A stretch of 46,787 nucleotides of DNA from Nitrospira sp. GTDB lineage: Bacteria; Nitrospirota; Nitrospiria; Nitrospirales; Nitrospiraceae. The stretch's first letter is position 1. The number at the start of each line of letters is the position of its first letter. The notes beneath the pieces are model-generated. The model saw nothing but the letters and a program-made list of their open reading frames with translations. It made no database searches and was not told the DNA's origin. The DNA lies in NCBI GenBank assembly GCA_019636915.1, contig JAHBWQ010000007.1:1-46787 (forward strand). Direction: 5' to 3'. The translations under genes and the position numbers were made by a program. This document shows positions 23,518-30,763 of this stretch, piece by piece.

Positions 23518-23826
23518 TCATGCCTTGCTCCGGCGAGCTGCCTTCATGGGAAGGTGTCGGATCTCCTGGCAGCTTTCTTCTGGCTGGGCAGTCATGGTCT
23601 GGCCGTGGCACCGCTGGAGAAGCGCGCTGAACAAATCATGCAGTGCTATTAATGCTTCTCCCACGACGTGACGAGCTTCTCGTTCGGAGTATTGCAGAGG
23701 AATCAGTCGCCGCCGCTGCCATCCTCGGAGTATGAATGTCCGCCCAACTTGGGCATAGGAGCGTTCACACCCCATCACGAATTCCCTGCCCCGGTCGTCT
23801 TCAAGAATGAATCCCTTCACATTCAT
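23518..23826 (-). CDS. Small protein of unknown function
   Basis: The ATG at 23826 has AAGGAGA 8 bases upstream and gives 102 residues, beginning MNVKGFILEDDRGREFVMGC. The first half is beta-like, with a GREFVMGCERSYAQVGRTFILRGWQ segment; the second half is helical (REARHVVGEALIALHDLFSALLQ) and ends in a basic tail. There is no signal peptide. I recognise no family. Longer frames upstream of this ATG lack a ribosome binding site. It is followed by a gene-free region holding the operon promoter of the tyrosinase cluster. Confidence 0.5.
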   Translation of the reverse strand: MNVKGFILEDDRGREFVMGCERSYAQVGRTFILRGWQRRRLIPLQYSEREARHVVGEALIALHDLFSALLQRCHGQTMTAQPEESCQEIRHLPMKAARRSKA

Positions 23827-23969
23827 CCTAGGTCTCCTTCTTCCAAGTTGCCGCTGTTGCAGTTCTCTAGCGGGTCCGGTTCCCACCACGGTTCAGCCCG
23901 TGTGTTGAATGTCCTCAAGATGGGACGCTCTCCACAGATTAGTCAGGAGAGAATCACCGGGAGACCTGG

Positions 23970-24185
23970 TCATCGAAACACGTCAACAACAACTGAGGCG
24001 TTCTCCACCTCGGCCCAAGACAGTCTCGCAATTTCTGGCTCGACGTTCAAAGACTGAAGCAGCAGAAGGATACCGAGAAATACGGCAATGATCGCAGGCC
24101 AGACTATTGAGAGGGCACCAAGGACGAGTGCCAGGGTGATTCCTGCCAACATCTGCTGGGCGAACTGGCTTTTGACTATGATCAT
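23970..24185 (-). CDS. Small membrane protein
   Basis: The ATG at 24185 has GGAGA about 6 bases upstream and gives 71 residues. Two hydrophobic stretches, MLAGITLALVLGALSIVW and IIAVFLGILLLLQSL, form one hairpin or two close membrane helices; the C-terminal 22 residues are polar and acidic (EPEIARLSWAEVENASVVVDVFR). The family is not recognised. It lies 144 bases upstream of the 102-residue protein gene on the same strand. Probably inner membrane. Confidence 0.55.
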   Translation of the reverse strand: MIIVKSQFAQQMLAGITLALVLGALSIVWPAIIAVFLGILLLLQSLNVEPEIARLSWAEVENASVVVDVFR

Positions 24186-24667
24186 AGGACTCTCCGATCC
24201 ATGGGGTGACAACATGCTCCATCCTGAGGTCTCGTGAAGGTCTGGAACCGACGCTCACAGGATGTTCCAGAAGGAATCATCCTGGTCAGGCTCTTCGAAC
24301 CCGCCTTAACAGGACTCTATAAACGCGAGTCAGTAGTGAGCTTATGACAGGCAAGGCGCATGCCGCGTTTAACTTGCGGGGCATGCCTCGATTTCAAGGA
24401 GTTATCAGGATACCGATATACGTAGTAGATCTTGTATGCGTATCTTTTTCGATCCAATGGATCAAAAAGGATTCATGGAGTGTGCGTTTGGTGAGGGGGT
24501 AGGTCGCTGCGTGAGAGGGTGTTGTGTCCCTCATGGTGAAGTGTCTGTGGCTCTGAGGGCCTGAAGAGTTTTGAAAAAATGGCAAGGATCGGACGTCGGT
24601 TGGATTCAACTACTGGGCATAACTGATTAGTCTGATGGTCTCTGTCATTCCCATCATCTTCTGACCC
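24186..24667. other. Gene-free stretch with two small hairpins
   Basis: GCATGCC/GGCATGC (24358-24364 and 24380-24386) form a 7-base stem, and TTTTT-C-GATCC-AAT-GGATC-AAAAA (about 24442-24466) forms a bulged stem flanked by T and A runs, which may act as a terminator on either strand. The ORFs present have no ribosome binding sites. Confidence 0.4.
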
Positions 24668-24979
24668 TTAGACGGCGACGGATTTCGTCTTGGTTTGTAG
24701 ACCTGAGCGTTTTATGGGGTGCAGTTTTGGAGCTACGAGCGGGAAGCCCCGCACATGTTTGATGGGGATCTCAATATCCAGATCTGGCCAATACAGGATG
24801 TCAGGACGGAGCCGTGCCACATGCCTGAGGCTTGATGAGGAGGCAGTTCGAAATTTGGGGAAATCAATGAATGAAACAAAGAGCTCGCTGGTGGTGGTCA
24901 ACAGCCAGATACCGTGTGTAGAGATATGGGTTACATCCACTCTCAAAAGGGAATTGTCTTGGAGGAGACGTTTCATCAT
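24668..24979 (-). CDS. DUF2442-like protein
   Basis: AGGAG lies 6 bases before the first of two adjacent ATG codons (24979), giving 103 residues; the longer frame up to 25015 is not needed. The segment VTHISTHGIWLLTTTSELFVSFIDFPKF...LRPDILYWPDLDIEIPIKHVRG follows the pattern of DUF2442 proteins: a short beta domain that ends with a WP-x-LD-x-x-I motif. Such proteins often lie near toxin-antitoxin type genes and may be DNA-linked, but the function is unknown. A basic tail (KRSGLQTKTKS) ends the protein. It lies 66 bases after the nuclease gene on the same strand. Confidence 0.7.
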   Translation of the reverse strand: MMKRLLQDNSLLRVDVTHISTHGIWLLTTTSELFVSFIDFPKFRTASSSSLRHVARLRPDILYWPDLDIEIPIKHVRGFPLVAPKLHPIKRSGLQTKTKSVAV

Positions 24980-25045
24980 GACTGCTCCTGCTAAAAAAGC
25001 TCGATCGGTCTTCACGAACCTGGTAGTAGGTCGTGTGAGTATCAG

Positions 25046-25633
25046 CTATCCTGCCTTTGACAGACCTTCGCGTCGAAGAATATCGGCGACGTTCTCTCCA
25101 TTCACAAACACATCGGCAACGAGGCGATGGTAGACATCGCGCCCGTGGGGTACGATGTGAATGGAGCCGCTGCGCAAGAGCTCTTCCAGCCGTTGTTTGG
25201 CGGCAGGCCCCGCTTGGTCACTCATTTCGGGCGTATCGATGCCGCGCAGTCTGATACGCTCGCCTCCCGCACGAATGGTATCCCCGTCGACTGCCCGTAC
25301 CTGGAGCGTGCTCAGCAGTCTCATTTCGTACCTTGCCCGAGTTCGCAGAGTGGAAAGCCGAATAGGCTTGTGGCTGGCCCCCAGCTTGTAACGTCCTTTG
25401 GGATAGCGTTGTGGGCGGCTGTCTGGTGGGCGTTTGTGTCGTGGCTGTTTGTATGTGGGAAGGCGATCAGAACGCTCTTCATCCGGCGATGGGGACCAAC
25501 ACAGATCACATTGCTGGTTCAGGGTTGAGCCAAGATCGGACTGCTCAAGCCGTGCTGCAGAGGCCTCGGATGGTACCGTGAAATACCACCAGCCGATGAG
25601 CGCCCAGATTGTCACGATTACACATTGCTTCAT
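25046..25633 (-). CDS. Secreted thermonuclease (SNase-like) protein
   Basis: A 195-residue protein with a signal peptide (MKQCVIVTIWALIGWWYFTVPSEASAA), a basic Pro/Arg-rich linker (residues 28-100) with one CxxC, and a staphylococcal-nuclease domain from about 105. The active-site pattern is intact: VRAVDGDTI (first Asp), IRLRGIDTPE (Arg, Asp, Thr and Glu equivalent to R35, D40, T41, E43) and DVYHRLVADVFVNGENV (Arg equivalent to R87). The reaction is Ca-dependent cleavage of DNA and RNA in the periplasm or outside the cell. The linker is Arg/Lys-rich, which could hold it to nucleic acid or the cell surface. The next gene on this strand is DUF2442-like. Confidence 0.88.
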   Translation of the reverse strand: MKQCVIVTIWALIGWWYFTVPSEASAARLEQSDLGSTLNQQCDLCWSPSPDEERSDRLPTYKQPRHKRPPDSRPQRYPKGRYKLGASHKPIRLSTLRTRARYEMRLLSTLQVRAVDGDTIRAGGERIRLRGIDTPEMSDQAGPAAKQRLEELLRSGSIHIVPHGRDVYHRLVADVFVNGENVADILRREGLSKAG

Positions 25634-25708
25634 GATATGTTTCGTAAAGCATGTGTTGTGCCAGATTTAGGCCAATTGACACGGGTCAAAACGGCGTGCT
25701 GCAATGCA

Positions 25709-25752
25709 TTCGTATCTCATTGGGATACATCGGTATTCTTGCAAGATACGAA
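25709..25752. promoter_or_regulatory. 9-base inverted repeat between divergent genes
   Basis: TTCGTATCT (25709-25717) and AGATACGAA (25744-25752) are perfect inverses 26 bases apart, between the secreted nuclease (minus) and the 76-residue gene (plus). GTATC/GATAC submotifs recur inside the interval. It could be an operator; no regulator gene is close. Confidence 0.35.
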
Positions 25753-25783
25753 CGACGCTTCATGATTCACGGAGGTTAATGTC

Positions 25784-26014
25784 ATGGATATGATGGGACG
25801 GGTGGGGTTGATTGAAATTCCCGTGTTGATCGCCCCTGATCAGAAAGTCTGGATGGATCGCATGATCAAGGAAGGGAAAATTGCCATTCCGCCAGGCGGG
25901 ACGCTAGAAAAAGGGTCGTTGTATTCAATGTTTATCCGCATGCTACTTCACAATGCCATGGAAGAGCAGAAGCGACAGGAGGCCCTAGAGGCAGAAGACG
26001 AGGATGATGAATAG
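25784..26014 (+). CDS. Small acidic protein of unknown function
   Basis: GGAGG ends 8 bases before the ATG. The 76-residue product MDMMGRVGLIEIPVLIAPDQ... has a short beta start, a helical middle (VWMDRMIKEGKIAIPPGG, LYSMFIRMLLHNAMEEQKRQ) and a strongly acidic end (EALEAEDEDDE). It has no signal peptide, Cys or known motif. It stands alone between the divergent nuclease gene and the convergent hemL. The clear ribosome binding site and compact composition argue that it is real. Confidence 0.65.
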   Translation: MDMMGRVGLIEIPVLIAPDQKVWMDRMIKEGKIAIPPGGTLEKGSLYSMFIRMLLHNAMEEQKRQEALEAEDEDDE

Positions 26015-26070
26015 AGGGATTGAGAGCCTGTCCGGTAGGTGAAGGGATGGGCTTTTTAGTGGAACGTGTT

Positions 26071-26109
26071 TGAATCTAAATGGATACGCCCTGTATCCAT
26101 TTAGATTCA
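26071..26109. repeat. Perfect 17-bp inverted repeat (hairpin, 5-base loop)
   Basis: TGAATCTAAATGGATAC (26071-26087) is followed by loop GCCCT and its exact complement (26093-26109). It lies between convergent genes. A second, weaker G/C hairpin (TCCCCC...GGGGGA near 26149-26171) follows just before the hemL stop. Neither has a T tract, but together they could stop transcription from both sides. Confidence 0.75.
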
Positions 26110-26173
26110 GCTGCCTGTCTTAAAACGAGACTTCTAATCCAGTGGGAGGTCCCCCCTGTAAAGGCGGGGGAAT

Positions 26174-27457
26174 CTATAGCTTCTTGAATGCAACCTGAGC
26201 AGCACGGATGGTTTTCTCAACGTCCTGACTGCTGTGGGCAGTGGAAAGGAAGGCTGCCTCGAACTGAGATGGCGCAAGATAGATGCCCTGCTCCAACATG
26301 TGGTGAAAGAATTGGCCGTACCGCTTTGTGTCGGACTGCTTTGCTGTATTCCAGTCGACCACCGGACCTGGGGTAAAGAAAGTCGTTAGCATGGATCCAA
26401 TGCGGGTTTGCGTCACGGGAACTCCGGCCCGTTTTGCGGCTTCACCAATACCGTTGGCAAGGGTAAGGGATCGTTGCTCGAGTTGTTTATAGACTCCCTT
26501 CCCCCGTAATTGCTTCAGCGTCGCCAATCCAGCTGAGACGGCCAGCGGATTGCCTGAGAGGGTTCCTGCCTGATAGACCGGTCCAACCGGTGCGATGAGA
26601 TCCATAATGTCTTTTCGTCCACCGTAGGCGCCAACCGGCAATCCCCCCCCGATGATTTTCCCGAGCACTGTTAGGTCTGGCTTGATGCCATACAGTGCTT
26701 GTGCTCCGCCATAATTCACACGAAATCCGGAAATGACTTCGTCAAAAATTAATAGAATCCCGTGTTCCGCCGTCAATCGGCGAAGTGCGGGCAGAAAGTC
26801 CGGTGCGGGCGGCACGACGCCCATGTTACCGGCAATTGGCTCGATAATGACGCAGGCAAGTTGCTTGCGATGGGATTTGATGAGCTGTTGAAGCGTCCGA
26901 ATATCATTATAAGGCGCGGTCAAGGTGTGTTTCGCAAAATCCTCAGGCACACCCGGTGAGTCTGGAATTCCTAATGTCGCCAGGCCTGAGCCGGCTTTTG
27001 CCAATAGGTAATCGCTGTGTCCGTGGTAGCACCCTTCAAACTTGATGATCCCGGTGCGTTTCGTGAACCCCCGAGCGACACGAATGGCGCTCATGACCGC
27101 TTCTGTTCCGGAGCTGACTAGCCTGAGTTTTTCCATCGAGGGGAATGCGTGGCGAATTTCTTTTGCCAGCGAGACCTCAAGTTCCGTCGGTGCGCCGTAA
27201 CTCGTGCCTTGTGCAGCCGCCCTTTTGATTGAGGTGATGACTGCCGAATGGGCATGCCCCAGGATCATGGGTCCCCAGGACAGCACGTAATCGATGTAGG
27301 CATTCTTATCCACATCGTAGAGGCGTGACCCTTTTGCACGCGCGATGAAGCGAGGCTGCCCTCCAACTGAGCGGAATGCGCGAACGGGGCTGTTGACGCC
27401 GCCGGGGATCAGTTGCTGGGCTTCGGTGAAAAGTTTCGCCGAACGAGATGTTTTCAT
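26174..27457 (-). CDS. hemL: Glutamate-1-semialdehyde 2,1-aminomutase
   Basis: A 427-residue PLP enzyme, the usual length, that converts glutamate 1-semialdehyde to 5-aminolevulinate in the C5 pathway of heme synthesis. Family landmarks are all present: [13 protein letters not shown] near the start, [32 protein letters not shown] (phosphate loop), [22 protein letters not shown] (Asp holding the pyridine N) and K267 in [13 protein letters not shown] (Schiff-base lysine). Cytosolic homodimer. The ATG at 27457 fits the family start ([13 protein letters not shown]). No other heme gene is adjacent. The promoter should lie in the 251-base divergent spacer toward the 65-residue gene. Confidence 0.97.
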   Translation of the reverse strand: MKTSRSAKLFTEAQQLIPGGVNSPVRAFRSVGGQPRFIARAKGSRLYDVDKNAYIDYVLSWGPMILGHAHSAVITSIKRAAAQGTSYGAPTELEVSLAKEIRHAFPSMEKLRLVSSGTEAVMSAIRVARGFTKRTGIIKFEGCYHGHSDYLLAKAGSGLATLGIPDSPGVPEDFAKHTLTAPYNDIRTLQQLIKSHRKQLACVIIEPIAGNMGVVPPAPDFLPALRRLTAEHGILLIFDEVISGFRVNYGGAQALYGIKPDLTVLGKIIGGGLPVGAYGGRKDIMDLIAPVGPVYQAGTLSGNPLAVSAGLATLKQLRGKGVYKQLEQRSLTLANGIGEAAKRAGVPVTQTRIGSMLTTFFTPGPVVDWNTAKQSDTKRYGQFFHHMLEQGIYLAPSQFEAAFLSTAHSSQDVEKTIRAAQVAFKKL

Positions 27458-27708
27458 AACCGGGGGCGCACCCTATCATGGAGGATGAGAGTCGGTCAAG
27501 AAACCGCCGGTTGGGACATCGGGTACCGATTACTCAGGGACCAAAAAATGTCGACAGGATCCACTTCTTTATCAATTTGGATACAGCAGAAGGCACGGCC
27601 TTTCGATTCTACGGTCAAATTTCCTTGTAATAGCCTACTCTGTCGACGGGTATTGTTGGCAGCATGATTCTTGCTGTACTCAAGAGAAAGTAGGAAAGTG
27701 AGATCGCC

Positions 27709-27906
27709 ATGAAGGTTGTGTGTTCTTGGTGCCGAGGCGAAGGTCAGGACGGTGTCGTTGGGGAAAAAGCGCCGTTCGATGATCCACGAGAGACGCATAG
27801 TATTTGCCTCGCGCATGAGCAATCGGTCCGGGCTCGCTGGGAAGCACGTCGACAGCAGACGGGAGTTTTTTCGTTTCCTGCAAGGCGTATCCGGAGTTTT
27901 GTCTAG
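27709..27906 (+). CDS. Small Cys/His protein
   Basis: A 65-residue protein starting MKVVCSWCRGEGQDGVVGE... and continuing KAPFDDPRETHSICLAHEQSV. C5, C8, C33 and H30 or H36 are placed like a small zinc finger. I recall similar short proteins (CSWC...FDDP.ETH.IC..H) repeatedly in Nitrospira and related genomes, where they are annotated as hypothetical. Role unknown; a nucleic-acid or protein contact module is possible. GTGAG lies 7 bases before the ATG. The last 14 residues (FSFPARRIRSFV) are less typical. Confidence 0.65.
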   Translation: MKVVCSWCRGEGQDGVVGEKAPFDDPRETHSICLAHEQSVRARWEARRQQTGVFSFPARRIRSFV

Positions 27907-28234
27907 CGTGCCGGATGGGTGGTGGCCTTGATCCTACCGCTTGGGGCGGAGAGTCTCAAATGGCCGGTCTCTTCAATGGGGCGCTTCTTCTAAGGCAGTT
28001 TCAGGTTTTCAGTTTCATATTTCAGGTTTTTGATTTCTGCACAACGTGAAACTTTGAACATGAAACGAGGAACCCGCTTCCGTCGCTCATCGTTTATGGA
28101 ACGTGATGCGTCGTAATCCGGAAGAGATATGCTTCGCGAGGGGTGGGATTGAAGTGACCCCGTGACGAACCGGCATGCATAGTGCGGGCTAGCTCTGCCT
28201 GATACACCAGCTTCTGAACCGCTTCGGTAGGATC
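27907..28234. other. Gene-free stretch with short repeats
   Basis: TTTCAGGTTTT occurs twice, 21 bases apart (27999-28009 and 28020-28030), followed by GTGAAAC and CATGAAACG, giving a low-complexity GTTTCA-type patch. Similar wording recurs near 30811-30836. No coding frame is convincing. Confidence 0.4.
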
Positions 28235-28825
28235 CTATTTCTTGGTAGGTTTCCGCTTAGAAATCGCCGAGCGTTTTAGGGGCGGGTTTCTTTGGGACCT
28301 CTCCTGCTCCGCAGAGTGGAACTCCTCCAACTCCCAACGAGGTCGTGTTGCCTTGTTCTGTTCAGTTACGGCAAACACTGCATGAAATGGGGCGCTGCGA
28401 CCATCCGCGGTTTGTCCCTTGCTCCATGCTTCTCCGGCGTCATTGAGGATTTCCAGCAACGTCTCATACTCTTTTTCATCATCCGGGAGCACCGCATGGG
28501 CATCCGTAATGAGGAGGATATATCCCTTAGCTGGCAGCCACTCCAAGTCGGCGAGACATTCTTCTAGAGCGTCCCAATTGTGTCCGAAGTAGTCAGGGAA
28601 GGACAGGACCTGAGAGAATTCATCGAAAAGACTCGACGACGTTCGACATTTCTTGCCCTCGATCGTGCGCATCAGAAACCCAGCTGGAGCTTTGACTATC
28701 GCTGTGGCCGAACTTCCGCGCGGCAAGATGAGTAGACCCGACCATGGAGGTGATGGTTCGCTGAGATGAGTATGGAAGGTCAGTTTTGCCGACATAGGGT
28801 GTTCGCTTGATGACGTTTCTGTCAA
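28235..28825 (-). CDS. Barstar-family RNase inhibitor
   Basis: A 196-residue protein with a barstar-like core: MRTIEGKKCRTSSSLFDEFSQVLSFPDYFGHNWDALEECLADLEWLP (51-97) is the classic barstar sequence, with the acidic helix that plugs the RNase active site (WDALEECLADLEW). VLPDDEKEYETLLEILNDAGEAW completes the fold. The N-terminal 45 residues and a 40-residue basic tail (KRSAISKRKPTKK) are extra. The TTG at 28825 (taken here) overlaps the RNase stop by 4 bases; an ATG at 28795 is also possible and neither has a ribosome binding site, so coupled translation is likely. It should inhibit the RNase encoded immediately upstream and so protect the producing cell. Confidence 0.88.
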   Translation of the reverse strand: MTETSSSEHPMSAKLTFHTHLSEPSPPWSGLLILPRGSSATAIVKAPAGFLMRTIEGKKCRTSSSLFDEFSQVLSFPDYFGHNWDALEECLADLEWLPAKGYILLITDAHAVLPDDEKEYETLLEILNDAGEAWSKGQTADGRSAPFHAVFAVTEQNKATRPRWELEEFHSAEQERSQRNPPLKRSAISKRKPTKK

Positions 28826-29265
28826 TTAAGAGGAACAAACGTTCGGTAGTGGTCTCCGGTATAGTAGGCTTTCCCGGTCCGCTGTTCGATCACAATCCGT
28901 TCGGCATCACGCCCGCGGCCTCGGATCTTCGGATTGACATCATACTCTCGGTAGCGACCTGGTGGAAGGCGTCGTTCTCGGTTCTGGAAGTCACGTCCCC
29001 CCACATACCCTGGAAGCGGCAGACCCCCTCGCTTTTCAAGCTGTGTCAATAGATCATAGGCTTTTTGAGGTGGTGCTGCAAACCACGAGGGATCCTCAGT
29101 CTGTGGAGGCAGGAGAGTCGAGAGACTCGTGGTCCGAGTGTTCTGGCCGAGATCGGGACGCGCAATACCGATCGATGGAGTGCAGACGATCGTGCAGCAC
29201 AGGGTGAGGAGCAAGCTGAAGAGCTGGAGCTGTTGCCGTTGATGGGGTGGCACAAGTCCCCTCAT
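28822..29265 (-). CDS. Secreted guanyl-specific ribonuclease (RNase Sa / barnase type)
   Basis: From the ATG at 29265 the protein has 147 residues; longer frames up to 29334 lack a better ribosome binding site. A hydrophobic segment (LQLFSLLLTLCCTIVCTPSIGIA) is the signal peptide. The catalytic domain is about 80 residues: LPLPGYVGGRDFQNRERRLPPG, E107 in YREYDV, R119 and R123 in GRGRDAERIVIE, and H139 in YYTGDHYRTF, which match E54, R65, R69 and H85 of RNase Sa. It should cut RNA 3' to guanosine by cyclising transfer. The adjoining barstar gene makes this a toxin/immunity or secreted-RNase/inhibitor pair. Both genes overlap by 4 bases. Confidence 0.88.
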   Translation of the reverse strand: MRGLVPPHQRQQLQLFSLLLTLCCTIVCTPSIGIARPDLGQNTRTTSLSTLLPPQTEDPSWFAAPPQKAYDLLTQLEKRGGLPLPGYVGGRDFQNRERRLPPGRYREYDVNPKIRGRGRDAERIVIEQRTGKAYYTGDHYRTFVPLN

Positions 29266-29433
29266 GCCTGAAATGTGGTGTGGACGGGGAGACCGTAGCA
29301 TTCTCATTTCACGAAGGTCAAACACCCTCCACAAGGATTCACGTACTTGCCTGGATGTCTCCCCGCCTGTTTGTTAGAATGAGGGGGATGAGGTGTGTGC
29401 CGTGAGCGAGCCTGAATCACCTTCGTTTCTTCA

Positions 29434-30048
29434 TTGATCACCGTGCAAAATCAGCCTACTGTGTCTACGATCGGTCTGAGCGGCTTGGTGCGTGTGTTAC
29501 GGGCCGGTCTCTCCTCTCTGCTCGTTGTAATACTTCTCGCGTTGGCGGTGCCGTCACATGCACAGTTGAGCCCGAGTGGGTCAATGCGGCGCTCGCCGGC
29601 AGAAGTCGTCAAGCGGTATGTTCTCTTGGATCAAAAAGGGGCGCGTTTGGATGCCGCCTCATTCGATACGATCACGCCCTATATCGGCTGGAAAGCAGAG
29701 CCGGCCTGGGAGCGTATCGTGATCGTGCAAAAACCGACCGTGCCCGAGGATTACCGGCAATGGGAAATCGTGAACAATTTGGAAGTCATCATTCCGGTGA
29801 CCTTTCAGGTATTGGGGGTGGTGTCTCTCGAGACGGCCAGTTTTGTCCCTGAAGACCGGACTGAAGAGGTTCGCTTTCGTGTGAAGGTGGTGGGCAATTA
29901 TTGGCGTATCCTGTCACCGGTCATCCCTCCCCATGTCGGGCTGAAGCGGATGGTGAGTTTCGCTCGAGATGCAGCTCTCCACGAGCCGGACGACGCGCAT
30001 CGTACGGTGCTGGCCACCCTCATCGAATCTTTACGAAAGGCAAACTAA
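29434..30048 (+). CDS. Secreted protein of unknown function
   Basis: A 204-residue protein. A signal peptide is visible (LRAGLSSLLVVILLALAVPSHAQ). The start is uncertain: TTG at 29434 or GTG at 29443, neither with a clear ribosome binding site. The mature part opens AEVVKRYVLLDQKGARLDAASFDTITPYIGWKAEPAWERIVIVQ and continues as a beta-rich domain of NTF2- or cystatin-like style (VIIPVTFQVLGVVSL, VRFRVKVVGNYWRILSPVIPPHVG). I recall no firm family. Its stop overlaps the start of the HAD phosphatase by 1 base (TAATG), so it heads the plus-strand operon with gph-like, M16 and M16 genes. Periplasmic. Confidence 0.7.
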   Translation: MITVQNQPTVSTIGLSGLVRVLRAGLSSLLVVILLALAVPSHAQLSPSGSMRRSPAEVVKRYVLLDQKGARLDAASFDTITPYIGWKAEPAWERIVIVQKPTVPEDYRQWEIVNNLEVIIPVTFQVLGVVSLETASFVPEDRTEEVRFRVKVVGNYWRILSPVIPPHVGLKRMVSFARDAALHEPDDAHRTVLATLIESLRKAN

Positions 30049-30695
30049 TGGCACGGATGCCTGTGGACCTCCTGATCTTTGACCTTGACGGTACGTTGAT
30101 CGAATCGAAATGGGACATCGCCCATGCCGTCAATTTCACGCTGAATGCGCTGGGATTGCCGGAGCGTCCCATTGAAGAGATCTTCGGGTTTGTCGGGGAT
30201 GGGGTGAAGCGGCTGCTGCGTCTGGCGGTCGGAGAAGGGAATCAGGAGAAATTTGAAGAGGCGTTGAGCGTGTTCCGAGGCTATTATCTCGAACACTGCT
30301 TGGACCGGACGACCTTCTACCCAGGAATCGAGCCCATGCTCGAGCATTTTGCTCACAAGCAGAAAGTGATCGCCACCAACAAGTCGATTGAATACACGCG
30401 CGTGATCCTGAATGGGTTAGGACCACAACATTTTATGTATATGGTAGGCGGAGACAATGGTTTCGGACTGAAGCCGGAGCCAGGGATGCTCCTCCACATC
30501 ATCAACAAAATGGGTGTGCCGAAAGATCGGACGGTCCTTGTCGGGGACAGTACGAACGATATCAATGGGGGGCATAACGCAGGCATTCGGGTCTGTGCCG
30601 TGGGGTATGGCATGGGCAATCGGCAAAAGATGGAAGCCTGTCAGCCTGATTGGTTTATCGAGAAGCCGGAACAACTCATGGAGATTTTTGTATGA
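30048..30695 (+). CDS. HAD-family phosphatase, phosphoglycolate phosphatase-like
   Basis: The ATG at 30048 overlaps the previous stop by 1 base; the longer frame from 29901 overlaps the upstream gene and is rejected. The 215-residue product has all HAD motifs: I, FDLDGTLIE (nucleophile Asp and acid/base Asp); II, ATNKS; III, LKPEPGML; IV, GDSTNDINGG. A helical cap lies between motif I and II, as in Gph. Substrate is not certain, although 2-phosphoglycolate is the usual call for this layout. The gene ends in an ATGA overlap with the next reading frame. Confidence 0.87.
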   Translation: MARMPVDLLIFDLDGTLIESKWDIAHAVNFTLNALGLPERPIEEIFGFVGDGVKRLLRLAVGEGNQEKFEEALSVFRGYYLEHCLDRTTFYPGIEPMLEHFAHKQKVIATNKSIEYTRVILNGLGPQHFMYMVGGDNGFGLKPEPGMLLHIINKMGVPKDRTVLVGDSTNDINGGHNAGIRVCAVGYGMGNRQKMEACQPDWFIEKPEQLMEIFV

Positions 30696-30763
30696 CTACT
30701 CGAACGTGGCTCGTCTCTCGTAAAGCTTCTCTCCTAACGCTCCTAACGCAAGGGAGGGTTATT

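Noticed and set aside
23213-23611. Minus-strand frame of 132 residues before the tyrosinase operon
   Set aside because: There is no ribosome binding site or clear domain, and it overlaps the 3' end of the 102-residue gene. A precursor peptide was sought here and not found.
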